From CAZYTO01 sp964650405 (GTDB lineage: Bacteria; Acidobacteriota; Thermoanaerobaculia; Gp7-AA8): a stretch of DNA of 25,999 nucleotides. Shown piece by piece: positions 7,336-14,375 of the stretch (the stretch's first letter is position 1; each line of letters opens with the position of its first letter). A program made the position numbers and the translations under genes. Location: NCBI GenBank assembly GCA_964650405.1, contig CAZYTO010000038.1:1-25999 (forward strand), written 5' to 3'. Under the pieces are notes generated by a model. It saw only the letters and a program-made list of their open reading frames with translations. It did not search any database and was not told the origin of the DNA.

Positions 7336-8643
7336 ATGCTCCGACCCGGCAAACACTTCGTCCGACTGATCGGCATGCTGGCAGTCCTGGCACTGCTGGT
7401 GACCATCTTCGTCCCGCTCATCTGGGCGATCGTGGCGGCGCTGGCGGTGCTGGTGCTGCTGGCCGCGGCGGAGAGCGTGATGCTCCTCCGGGTGGTCTTC
7501 ACCGGCGAGCGGCCGCCGAAGATTGCCCTGGCGCTGGACGAGGTGGAGCCGGTGCCGCTGGAGATCCGCACCACGGCATCACGGCCGCTGCGGATGATCG
7601 TCCGGCAGACCTGGCCGGAGACGGTGGAGGCGCGGGCCAGCGAGCGCACGGCGGTGTGCAATCCGGGCGAGGTGGTGAAGCTGGAGATGCCGGTGCGGGC
7701 CATCGCCCGCGGCTCGGCCACCATCGGCCGCCCGTGGGTCGCGGCCACATACCGCGGGCTCGTCGAGCGCGTGACGCCCCTCGGTACGGACACGGAGCTG
7801 CACGTCCTTCCGAACCTTCGCGCGGTGAAGCGGCTGCACAAGCAGCTCAACACCTATGCGCTGCGCGGGATCGGCGCGCGGCAGGCTCCCCGCCTCGGCA
7901 AGGGCCGCGAGTTCGACCGCCTCCGCGATTACGTTTCCGACGACGACTACCGCGACATCGCCTGGCGCGCCTCCGCCCGCCACGGCCGGCTCATCGTCCG
8001 CGAATTCCGTCTCGACCGGTCCCAGGACATCCTGCTCTGCCTCGACCAGGGCCACCGGATGGCCGCGCGCGTGGCCCAGATCACCCGCCTCGACCATGCC
8101 GTGAACGCCACGGTGCTCATCAGCTACATCTGCAACCGGATGGAAGACAAGGTCGGTATCGTGGCCTTCGATACCGACGTCGACAAGGGCATCACCACCG
8201 GCCGCGGCGTCCCGCACCTTCGGGCCATCACGTCATACGTGACGGCGCTGGAAGCGGCGTACCGCTATACCGACTACCTCTCCCTGGCCACGCAGCTTCG
8301 CCGGCGCCTCCACCACCGCACGCTCATCCTCATGCTGACCGTGCTGCCCGAGCGCGAAGAGCGCTTCGGCCTGCTGCGGGCCGTGGAGATGCTCGCGCCG
8401 CAGCACCTGCCGCTCATCATCGTGCTGAGCGACCCGAACCTGAAGGCAGCGGCGCGATTCCTCCCCTCGGGCCGCGACGAGCTGGCCCGGACCCTGGTGG
8501 CCCGCGAGCTGTGGACGAACCGCGTGGAGCTCATGCGCGACCTCCGCGCCCGCGGCGCCCTGGTGGTGGAATCGACCCCCGAGGATGCCGGCATCGACGG
8601 CGTGAACGCCTACATCGACGTGAAGCGGAGGCAATTGCTGTGA
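7336..8643 (+). CDS. DUF58-domain protein (MoxR partner)
   Basis: 435 residues. Two adjacent N-terminal transmembrane helices (about 10-55) are followed by a beta-rich region and then the DUF58 signature at about 190-225 (GREFDRLRDYVSDDDYRDI, then IAWRASAR and LIVREF). The C-terminal VWA-like half begins with DILLCLDQGHRM. DUF58 proteins are the usual genetic partner of MoxR ATPases, and the context fits an envelope-directed complex with the DUF4129 and DUF4350 proteins. The start is the first in-frame ATG after the repeat. No Shine-Dalgarno directly precedes it; the nearest is GGAGGT at 7224-7229, on the far side of the hairpin. Its stop overlaps the next GTG (GTGA). Confidence 0.93.
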   Translation: MLRPGKHFVRLIGMLAVLALLVTIFVPLIWAIVAALAVLVLLAAAESVMLLRVVFTGERPPKIALALDEVEPVPLEIRTTASRPLRMIVRQTWPETVEARASERTAVCNPGEVVKLEMPVRAIARGSATIGRPWVAATYRGLVERVTPLGTDTELHVLPNLRAVKRLHKQLNTYALRGIGARQAPRLGKGREFDRLRDYVSDDDYRDIAWRASARHGRLIVREFRLDRSQDILLCLDQGHRMAARVAQITRLDHAVNATVLISYICNRMEDKVGIVAFDTDVDKGITTGRGVPHLRAITSYVTALEAAYRYTDYLSLATQLRRRLHHRTLILMLTVLPEREERFGLLRAVEMLAPQHLPLIIVLSDPNLKAAARFLPSGRDELARTLVARELWTNRVELMRDLRARGALVVESTPEDAGIDGVNAYIDVKRRQLL

Positions 8644-9695
8644 AGCGCTGGATGCTGGTCCTGTTCACGGTCCTGCTGGCGGCACCGGGCAGGCCAACGT
8701 TGGATCTGCACGTGCCTGTCCCTCCCACACCGGTCCGTATTCGAGGAACGCAGCACCTCGTGTACGAGCTCCACATCACGAACATCACCAGCGAAACGCT
8801 CGCATTGACGCGTCTCGAGGTCAAGACGGAAGGGCGAACGCTCGCGGATGTTCGCGATGAGGAGCTGCGAGCGATCGTCGACAAAGGCGAGCTGGGTCCG
8901 GGTGACCACGCTGTCGCCTACCTCTGGCTGCCGCTGGACGGCAGGCCGGTGCACGCACTGCATCATCGACTCGAGTACGGTGAGCACGGCAGTGTCGAAG
9001 GCGGCGCCACGTCCGTATCCGACACAGCTCCCGTGACGCTTGGTGCGCCCCTGCGCGGCGGGCCATGGGTGGCCATCTACGATCCCTCGATGGCGCGTGG
9101 CCACCGCCGCGTCTTCGTCACCGTGGACGGCCAGGCCCGCATCCCGGGCCGCTTCGCCGTCGACTTCATGAAACTCGACGCGCGTGCAAGGTTCTCTCAC
9201 GACGACAGCTCGCAGGTGGCGAACTGGAACGGCTATGGAGCCGACGTGCTGGCGGTGGCGAACGGCGTCATCGCGGAGACACGAGACGGCATTCCCGAAA
9301 GTGCGACCATCTCCTTCACCCGCCACGCGCTCACAGAGGCCAGCGGAAACTACATCTCCCTGGGCCTCAGCGGAGGGCGCTACGCGCTCTACGAGCATCT
9401 GAAACCCGGCAGCCTGCGTGTGAAGAAAGGGGATCACGTGCGCGCCGGACAGGTGATCGCCGCCCTCGGTTATACCGGCGACTCCACGGGGCCGCATCTG
9501 CACCTGCACGTTGCCGGAGCGAGCTCGGATCTCGCGGCGGAAGGGCTCCCATTCGTCCTGGCATCCTTCCAACAGCTTGGACGCTACGAATCGATGGAGG
9601 CGCTCGGCAAGGAAGAGCCGTGGAAAGCGTTGGCCAGGCCGGAGAGGCGCAAGCGGGAGCTGCCGGCCGCGAATGCCGTGATCGAGCTCCCATGA
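8640..9695 (+). CDS. secreted M23-like (LytM) peptidase-domain protein
   Basis: 351 residues from a GTG overlapping the DUF58 stop. A signal peptide (1-16) and an N-terminal beta domain (about 25-140) precede a lysostaphin/M23-like domain (about 150-292). Typical features are NGYGADVLAVANGVI, YEHLKPGSLRVKKGDHVRAGQ, and the terminal HLHLH (H286/H288/H290) after GYTGDSTGP. The family's first zinc ligand, the His of HxGxD, is replaced in RFAVDF (R171, D175), although H154 is nearby. Activity therefore needs testing; it could be a non-catalytic peptidoglycan-binding relative. Translational coupling to DUF58 puts a cell-wall protein in the MoxR module, the best clue here that the module acts on the envelope. 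Confidence 0.85.
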   Translation: MKRWMLVLFTVLLAAPGRPTLDLHVPVPPTPVRIRGTQHLVYELHITNITSETLALTRLEVKTEGRTLADVRDEELRAIVDKGELGPGDHAVAYLWLPLDGRPVHALHHRLEYGEHGSVEGGATSVSDTAPVTLGAPLRGGPWVAIYDPSMARGHRRVFVTVDGQARIPGRFAVDFMKLDARARFSHDDSSQVANWNGYGADVLAVANGVIAETRDGIPESATISFTRHALTEASGNYISLGLSGGRYALYEHLKPGSLRVKKGDHVRAGQVIAALGYTGDSTGPHLHLHVAGASSDLAAEGLPFVLASFQQLGRYESMEALGKEEPWKALARPERRKRELPAANAVIELP

Positions 9696-9702
9696 CGGCG
9701 GG

Positions 9703-9708
9703 TATGAT
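9703..9708 (+). promoter_or_regulatory. -10-like TATGAT 6 nt before the PPK2 start
   Basis: TATGAT ends at 9708 and the PPK2 ATG is at 9715, leaving exactly 6 nt, so transcription could begin at the ATG. No Shine-Dalgarno lies between. A -35 match is weak. Confidence 0.45.
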
Positions 9709-9714
9709 CGAACC

Positions 9715-10515
9715 ATGAAGCTCGGCAAGTTGAAGATCGACGAACGCCAGAACGTAAAGCTCGACGACATCGATCCGGACGACACGTCGCTGGCGGACGG
9801 GAAGTCGGAAGCGGTGCAGGCGCTGGACCGGCTGGCCACGAAGCTCGATGAGCTCCAGGAGCTGCTCTTCGCCGGGCAGACGCACAAGCTGCTGGTCGTC
9901 CTGCAGGGGATGGACACGTCCGGAAAGGATGGCACGGTACGCCACGTCATGCGCGGCGTGAGCCCGCAGAGCGTGCGGGTCACGTCGTTCAAGAAGCCGA
10001 CGGCCGAAGAGCTCGCCCATGACTACCTGTGGCGCATTCACGCAGCGGTGCCTTCAAACGGCGAGATCGTCATCTTCAACCGCAGCCATTACGAAGACGT
10101 CCTGGTCGTCCGCGTGCACGAGCTCGTGGCCAAGTCCGTGTGGAAGAAGCGCTACGGACAGATCCGTGACTTCGAAGAGATGCTCGTCGAGAGCGGTGTG
10201 ACCGTCCTCAAGTTCTTCCTGCACATCAGCAAGGAAGAACAGCGCAAACGTCTGGAGGCCCGCCTGGCCGACTCGAAGAAGCGCTGGAAGTTCCAGCACG
10301 GCGACATCGAGGAGCGGAAGCGGTGGGACGACTACCAGCAGGCCTACGAAGACGCCATAGGCCGCACCGCCACGAAACACGCCCCCTGGATCATCGTCCC
10401 CGCAAACGCGAAGTGGTACCGCAACTGGCTCATCGCCTCCACGCTCGTCGACACGCTGGAGAAGCTCGACATGCAGTATCCGGCGCCGGACCTCTCGGCG
10501 GAGGTGGTGGAGTAG
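9715..10515 (+). CDS. ppk2: PPK2-family polyphosphate kinase
   Basis: 266 residues, a usual length for single-domain PPK2. These enzymes move phosphate between inorganic polyphosphate and nucleotides (AMP, ADP or both, depending on class) in the cytoplasm. Walker A is GMDTSGKDG (65-73), followed by the family motif VTSFKKP (89-95). Walker B lies in IVIFNRSHYEDVL (118-130). The lid region (EARLADSKKRWKF) carries the expected basic residues. The class cannot be set with confidence; the length and N-terminal helix suit the PPK2-related/class III group. The ATG probably starts a leaderless message (TATGAT 6 nt upstream). No obvious link to the flanking genes. Confidence 0.93.
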   Translation: MKLGKLKIDERQNVKLDDIDPDDTSLADGKSEAVQALDRLATKLDELQELLFAGQTHKLLVVLQGMDTSGKDGTVRHVMRGVSPQSVRVTSFKKPTAEELAHDYLWRIHAAVPSNGEIVIFNRSHYEDVLVVRVHELVAKSVWKKRYGQIRDFEEMLVESGVTVLKFFLHISKEEQRKRLEARLADSKKRWKFQHGDIEERKRWDDYQQAYEDAIGRTATKHAPWIIVPANAKWYRNWLIASTLVDTLEKLDMQYPAPDLSAEVVE

Positions 10516-10553
10516 CTGATCGCTGATCGCTGGTCGCTGTTCGCTGGCTGCCT
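10516..10553. repeat. GCTGATC/GCTGTTC heptamer word array
   Basis: Four to five degenerate 7-bp words (GCTGATC, GCTGATC, GCTGGTC, GCTGTTC) begin immediately after the PPK2 stop. The array is a distinct word family with the same 7-bp period as the others in the window. It lies between convergent genes. Confidence 0.7.
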
Positions 10554-10581
10554 ATCTGCGATACGCGAAGTTGCTCGTTAC

Positions 10582-10826
10582 TCACTTCGTGCCGACTGCT
10601 GCCGGAATGACCCGCTCCCGGGTGATCTCCGCCGCATAGGCCAGCGCAGCCTTGATGTCGTCAGCCGTGAGCGATGGATAGGCCTCGAGGATCTCCTCCT
10701 CCGATGCGCCGTCGGCGAGATTCTCAATGATGAGCGAAACCCAGATGCGCGTGCCTCGAATGCACGGCTTACCGAAGCAGATCCCCGGGTCGATCAAATG
10801 CGCTGCAGAAGATCGTCTCGTGTCAT
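10582..10826 (-). pseudogene. DUF433 (antitoxin-like) gene with an apparent 1-bp frameshift
   Basis: DUF433 proteins are short DNA-binding-like proteins often paired with a DUF5615 PIN-like toxin. The body reads well (IDPGICFGKPCIRGTRIWV, LIIENLADGASEEEILEAYP, LTADDIKAALAYAAE). The usual family start, MTRDDLLQRI, is present from the ATG at 10826, behind a purine-rich AGAGGCAAGG, but in another frame. It meets TGA at 10796-10794, and the body continues one base out of step. Loss of one base near 10797-10799 would explain both. Alternatives are translation from the TTG at 10797 (71 residues), an ATG at 10860, or an assembly error. No toxin gene follows: the space to the PPK2 gene holds only a repeat. 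Confidence 0.72.
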
Positions 10827-10913
10827 GGCCTTGCCTCTTCCAGAGTAGCAGAACGTCCACTGCGAACTGCTACCATGGCCTCCAGTCCAACGGTCCGGTC
10901 CGGTCGATTGTCG

Positions 10914-10964
10914 CCGGCTGTGTCCGTAGACGCCCTGACGAACGCAACCGAAACGGACAGCCGG
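10914..10964. other. inverted repeat upstream of the SpoIIM-like gene
   Basis: CCGGCTGTGTCCG (10914-10926) faces CGGACAGCCGG (10954-10964), an 11-bp stem with a 2-nt bulge. It lies in the 160-bp space before the SpoIIM-like gene; the rest of that space holds no gene I can support. It could be an operator, or a terminator without a T-run. Confidence 0.45.
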
Positions 10965-10971
10965 GAACGAC

Positions 10972-11016
10972 AGCGAATAAGCGAACAGCGAATAAGCGAA
11001 TAAGCGAATAAGCGAA
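10972..11016. repeat. GCGAATAA word array before the SpoIIM-like gene
   Basis: About five degenerate copies of an 8-bp word (AGCGAATA, with GCGAACA variants) run up to 5 nt from the GTG at 11021. They occupy the place where a ribosome binding site would be, and none is visible. This word family is seen only here in the window. Confidence 0.75.
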
Positions 11017-11020
11017 CCCC

Positions 11021-12004
11021 GTGGATATCGAAAAATTCATCACCAACCGAAGCCACGTCTGGTCCGAGCTCGACACGCTCCTGGACACGGCGGACATCCG
11101 GGAGCTGGCCCATGACGAGGTGCATCACCTCGTGGAGCTGTACCGGCGGGCGTGCTCCGACCTGAACCTGGCCCGTTCCTACACCGCCAATCCGGAGCTG
11201 ATCGGGCGTCTGAACCAGGTCACGGGCCGGGCCTACCGGTATGTCTACCAGGCCGGTCATGAGAAGCCGGTCCTGGCAACGTTCGGGAAGCTGCTCACCA
11301 GCGAGATCCCGTCCGCGTTCCGGCGGGAGCGCGTTGCCGTGGCCGTCGCGGCGGCCGCGTTTCTGCTCGGCACGCTGTTCGGCATCATCGCCGTGGCGGT
11401 CAACCCGGCCAACGGGCGGCGGCTCATCCCCGAGGAGTTCTTCACGGAGAGCCCGAAGGAGCGTGTGGCCAGGATCGAGTCGGACGAGGAGCGCATCTCA
11501 TCGGCGGACGAAGCGCTGGCCTTCGGTGCGCAGCTCTACACGCACAACATCGAGGTGACGTTCCTGGCCTTCTCTCTCGGTGCGCTGACTATCCTAGGCG
11601 GGCTCTGGCTGCTCTTCTACAACGGAGTGATCCTCGGGGCCGTGGGGACGATGTACGTGCTCGATGGAGTGACGGCGTTCTTCTTCGCCTGGGTGGGGCC
11701 GCACGGCGCACTGGAGCTGCCGTCGATCATCTTCGGCGGCGCCGCCGGGCTCATCGCCGGACGGGCCCTGCTGATGCCGGGCAACTTCTCGCGCCGTACG
11801 TCGCTGCAACGCGTCCTGCCGTCGATCTGGCGGATCATGGCCGGCACGGCCATCACCCTCGTCTTCGCCGGGCTGATCGAAGGCGGGTTCTCACAGTTCT
11901 CCGCGAAGTCGTTCGCCTATCCGTTGAAGATCAGCGTAGCGGCGATCCTCTTCTCGGGACTCATGGCATATCTCTTCGCGCGGCGGGTGGACAGTGAGGG
12001 GTGA
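11021..12004 (+). CDS. SpoIIM-family membrane protein
   Basis: 327 residues from the GTG at 11021. A soluble N-terminal helical region (DIEKFITNRSHVWSELD to about residue 95) is followed by the stage II sporulation M-like membrane domain. Hydrophobic segments lie near 105-125, 178-200, 205-230, 240-255, 270-290 and 300-320, with the family's conserved Asn in LYTHNIEVTFLAFSLG. SpoIIM-like proteins outside spore formers accompany RDD and MoxR/DUF58 genes. Homology to the Bacillus engulfment protein suggests a link to peptidoglycan-remodelling complexes, but no sporulation is implied. The start is uncertain because the word array displaces any ribosome binding site. Confidence 0.9.
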   Translation: MDIEKFITNRSHVWSELDTLLDTADIRELAHDEVHHLVELYRRACSDLNLARSYTANPELIGRLNQVTGRAYRYVYQAGHEKPVLATFGKLLTSEIPSAFRRERVAVAVAAAAFLLGTLFGIIAVAVNPANGRRLIPEEFFTESPKERVARIESDEERISSADEALAFGAQLYTHNIEVTFLAFSLGALTILGGLWLLFYNGVILGAVGTMYVLDGVTAFFFAWVGPHGALELPSIIFGGAAGLIAGRALLMPGNFSRRTSLQRVLPSIWRIMAGTAITLVFAGLIEGGFSQFSAKSFAYPLKISVAAILFSGLMAYLFARRVDSEG

Positions 12005-12135
12005 TACCGGCGAGCGGGTTGCGGCGAGCGGCGAGCGGGAGAACCCCGCTCCACCTGATTCCCGCTCCACCTTCTTGCCGCTCGCCGCTCGCCCAAACCC
12101 GCTCGCCAGGCAGGAGGGCGGGCAGTGAGACGTGA
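11992..12135. repeat. GCGAGCG-word hairpin flanked by a 13-bp near-duplication
   Basis: Arms at about 12009-12039 and 12075-12107 are near-perfect complements built of GCGAGCG words. They are bracketed by CAGTGAGGGGTGA (11992-12004) and CAGTGAGACGTGA (12123-12135), 11 of 13 identical. If the second copy replaced the first, the SpoIIM frame would still end in TGA there and would overlap the RDD gene's GTG. This fits insertion with target duplication. Confidence 0.75.
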
Positions 12136-12865
12136 AGTCACGATCACGACGCCGGAGCACGTCGAGATCCGGCTCGAGCCCGCGGGCGTCGGGAGCCGGT
12201 TCCTGGCGGTCGTCATCGATTCGGTCATCACGTACGGCGCACCATTCCTCCTCTTCCAGCTCATCGCTCCCGTTCTCAGCATGGGCCTGGCCTTCGCCGT
12301 CACCATCACCTTCTCCTTCGCGCTGCACCTGGGGTGGCACGTCTACTTCGAGACGCGGCGCGGAGGACGGACGCCCGGCAAGCGGGCCCTCGGTCTGCGG
12401 GTGGTCGACGGACGCGGGCTCCCCATCTCGCTCCACCAGTCGATGGTGCGCAACATCGTCCGCACGCTCGATGCCGCGCCTGCGTTCTACGGCGTCGGCG
12501 CCATCACCTCGCTGCTCGATCCCTCCCGCCGGCGTCTCGGCGACCTCGTGGCCGGCACCCTGGTCATCCGCGATGCGCGCCCGCTCGCCTACCGCCCCCA
12601 GCTCGCCGCCGAGCGTCGCTACAACTCCCTCCGCACGCCCCGTGTGCTGCGGCTGATCCGCCACCGCATCAGCCTGGAGGAGCGCGAGTTCCTCCTCGCC
12701 CTCTGCCTGCGCGCCGACAAGATGTCCCCCGAGGGGCGATACGACCTCATGGAAGAAGTGGCGGACGTCTACCGCGACAAGCTGGGTATCGAGCGAGAAG
12801 AGATCAGCGGCGAGAACTTCGTGCGTGACCTGACCGCGGTCCTCTTCGCCGTGCGGGCCGCATGA
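12125..12865 (+). CDS. RDD-family membrane protein
   Basis: 246 residues from the GTG at 12125, preceded by AGGAGGG. The RDD domain (about 20-155) shows GVGSRFLAVVIDSVITYG, the glycine-rich GRTPGKRALGLRVVDGRG, and a late DPSRRRLGDLVAGT. Two to three hydrophobic segments lie within it. A hydrophilic C-terminal helical domain (about 165-246) is an addition to the minimal family. RDD proteins are integral membrane proteins of mostly unknown function, some implicated in transport. Pairing with SpoIIM is a recurring arrangement. The stop overlaps the next ATG (ATGA). Confidence 0.9.
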   Translation: MRREVTITTPEHVEIRLEPAGVGSRFLAVVIDSVITYGAPFLLFQLIAPVLSMGLAFAVTITFSFALHLGWHVYFETRRGGRTPGKRALGLRVVDGRGLPISLHQSMVRNIVRTLDAAPAFYGVGAITSLLDPSRRRLGDLVAGTLVIRDARPLAYRPQLAAERRYNSLRTPRVLRLIRHRISLEEREFLLALCLRADKMSPEGRYDLMEEVADVYRDKLGIEREEISGENFVRDLTAVLFAVRAA

Positions 12866-13512
12866 CCTGCGCGGTACACGAGCAGGCAGAGGCGACCGCA
12901 ACGTGTGCGCGCTGCGGCGTCGCGTATTGCGAAGACTGCCTGGTCACGTTGCGGGACCAGCGGGTCTGCGCGGGATGCAAGGACGAAGTCGTGCGCGACG
13001 TGATCTCCGGGGCGACCGTGACGGGCCTGCCGCTGGCGAGAATCACAGCTCGCGGCGTGGCCTGGCTGGTCGATCATGCGGCGCTGTGGATCGCGCAGTA
13101 CGGCTTCACGCGCTTCCTCACCTACTTCCGCTGGAAATTCGGGCTGAACCTGATCAGGATCCCGCTCCTCAGCGGCGCCCTCTCTACGTTCGCGATCGCA
13201 CTGCTCTTCTTCATTTATGAGGGCGTCATGGTGGCGGGACGAGGCCAGACCCTGGGCAAGATGCTGCTGCGGGTTCGGGTCGTTGGACCGGATGGAAGCC
13301 CGGCCAGCCGCCGGCAGGCCTGGCTGCGAGCCAGCGTGCGGGTAGCCTCGGTCTTCATCACGCTCCTGGTGACGCTCCGAGCCGCCCACTTCAGTCCCAT
13401 GGCCGTCTTTGGTCTCTTCCTTCTCGACTATCTCCCCGGCGTGCTCACCCCGCAGCGAACGACCCTGCATGACCTTCTGGCCCGGACCCGCGTCGTACGG
13501 GTAGAGCCATGA
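12862..13512 (+). CDS. zinc-finger RDD membrane protein (paralog 1)
   Basis: 216 residues. The N-terminal finger (residues 3-40) has ligands CAVH, CARC, CEDC and CAGC, followed by a conserved KDEVVRDVISG linker. An RDD domain follows (LARITARGVAWLVDHAALW, then GRGQTLGKMLLRVRVVGPDG and the TPQRTTLHDLLARTRVV tail) with four hydrophobic segments. The same layout occurs in the next two genes, so this is the first of three tandem paralogs. A cytosolic zinc finger on a membrane protein suggests recruitment of a partner, which is inference. The ATG overlaps the upstream stop. Confidence 0.88.
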   Translation: MTCAVHEQAEATATCARCGVAYCEDCLVTLRDQRVCAGCKDEVVRDVISGATVTGLPLARITARGVAWLVDHAALWIAQYGFTRFLTYFRWKFGLNLIRIPLLSGALSTFAIALLFFIYEGVMVAGRGQTLGKMLLRVRVVGPDGSPASRRQAWLRASVRVASVFITLLVTLRAAHFSPMAVFGLFLLDYLPGVLTPQRTTLHDLLARTRVVRVEP

Positions 13513-13680
13513 GCTGCCTGGCACCTAAAATCGGTCGGAACCTGAGTCACAAGGGCTGGAAGGCTGAAAGGCTGAAAGGGCCAGAGGCAGCGCGGGGTTT
13601 CCTTCCAGCCTTCCAGCCTTTCAGCCTTGCTCCGAGACCGATGCTTCTTACTTAGGTGCAAAGCCCATGAGCTGCCTGGC
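13507..13680. mobile_element. 142-bp insertion-like repeat element with 16-bp target duplication
   Basis: The 16-bp sequence ccatgagctgcctggc occurs at 13507-13522 and again, identically, at 13665-13680, where it is the start of paralog 2. Between them lies a 142-bp element. Its outer ends are inverted (gcacctaa at 13521-13528 and ttaggtgc at 13652-13659, with a further atcggtcgga / tccgagaccgat match inside). Its core is a hairpin of GGCTGAAA/GGCTGGAA words (13554-13579 and 13601-13626). Removing one duplicate and the element would restore an ATGA overlap between the two genes, as at other junctions in this run. It encodes no protein. Confidence 0.72.
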
Positions 13681-14308
13681 CCACCCGCTGAACGACGAGA
13701 CCCTGCCGTGCGAACGCTGCGGGGCGGCGTTCTGCGACGACTGCCTGGTGATGCTGCGCAACGAGCGGCTCTGCGCGGGGTGCAAGGACGAAGTCCTGCG
13801 CGACGTCACGTCCGGCATGCTCACCACCCGGAAGCCGTACGCGCGGATCACCAGCCGTCTGGCGGCGTACCTCATCGATCGCGCGATCTTCTACGCATTC
13901 ATCATCGGGCTGGCGTTCCTCGAAAGGCCGCTGCGACGGCTGGGCGTCCCGGCTGTACGCGTCCTCAACACCCAGGTCGTCCTGCTGGCCCTGCTCTATA
14001 CAAGCTTCTTCCTCTACGAAGGGCTGATGCTCAGTGCCCGTGGTCAGACGCTCGGCAAGATGGTCACCCGGCAGCAGGTCGTCCGGGCGGACGGAACGTG
14101 CCTCTCCCGCCGCCAGGCATGGGGACGAGCTCTGGTTCGCTCACTCTTCCTGAGCGCCTGGTACGCCGCGGTGATCATCGAGGTATACGACTTCGCCGTG
14201 TGGATCTTCATCCTTACACTGACCGACTCGCTGGTGGCCCTCGTCACGCCCCAGCGCACGGCCCTCCACGACCTCATTGCGCGTACCCGGGTCTACCGCA
14301 TCGAGTGA
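13667..14308 (+). CDS. zinc-finger RDD membrane protein (paralog 2)
   Basis: 213 residues. The finger (CLAH, CERC, CDDC, CAGC within residues 3-40) and the linker KDEVLRDVTSG are nearly the same as in paralog 1. The RDD domain follows (YARITSRLAAYLIDRAIFY, GQTLGKMVTRQQVVRADG, TPQRTALHDLIARTRVY). Four membrane segments. The ATG has only a weak AGGT 9 nt upstream, within the terminal repeat of the inserted element. The close match to paralog 1 argues for tandem duplication. Confidence 0.88.
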   Translation: MSCLAHPLNDETLPCERCGAAFCDDCLVMLRNERLCAGCKDEVLRDVTSGMLTTRKPYARITSRLAAYLIDRAIFYAFIIGLAFLERPLRRLGVPAVRVLNTQVVLLALLYTSFFLYEGLMLSARGQTLGKMVTRQQVVRADGTCLSRRQAWGRALVRSLFLSAWYAAVIIEVYDFAVWIFILTLTDSLVALVTPQRTALHDLIARTRVYRIE

Positions 14309-14375
14309 GCCGGAAACTGCGTGCTACCATGCCGCGCACCGCAATCCGGGTACGGTCCTGATCGAGGTCGAATCG

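Noticed and set aside
11021..12004. Evidence for sporulation from the SpoIIM-like gene
   Set aside because: SpoIIM-family proteins are widespread in non-spore-formers next to RDD/MoxR genes, and no other sporulation gene is here.
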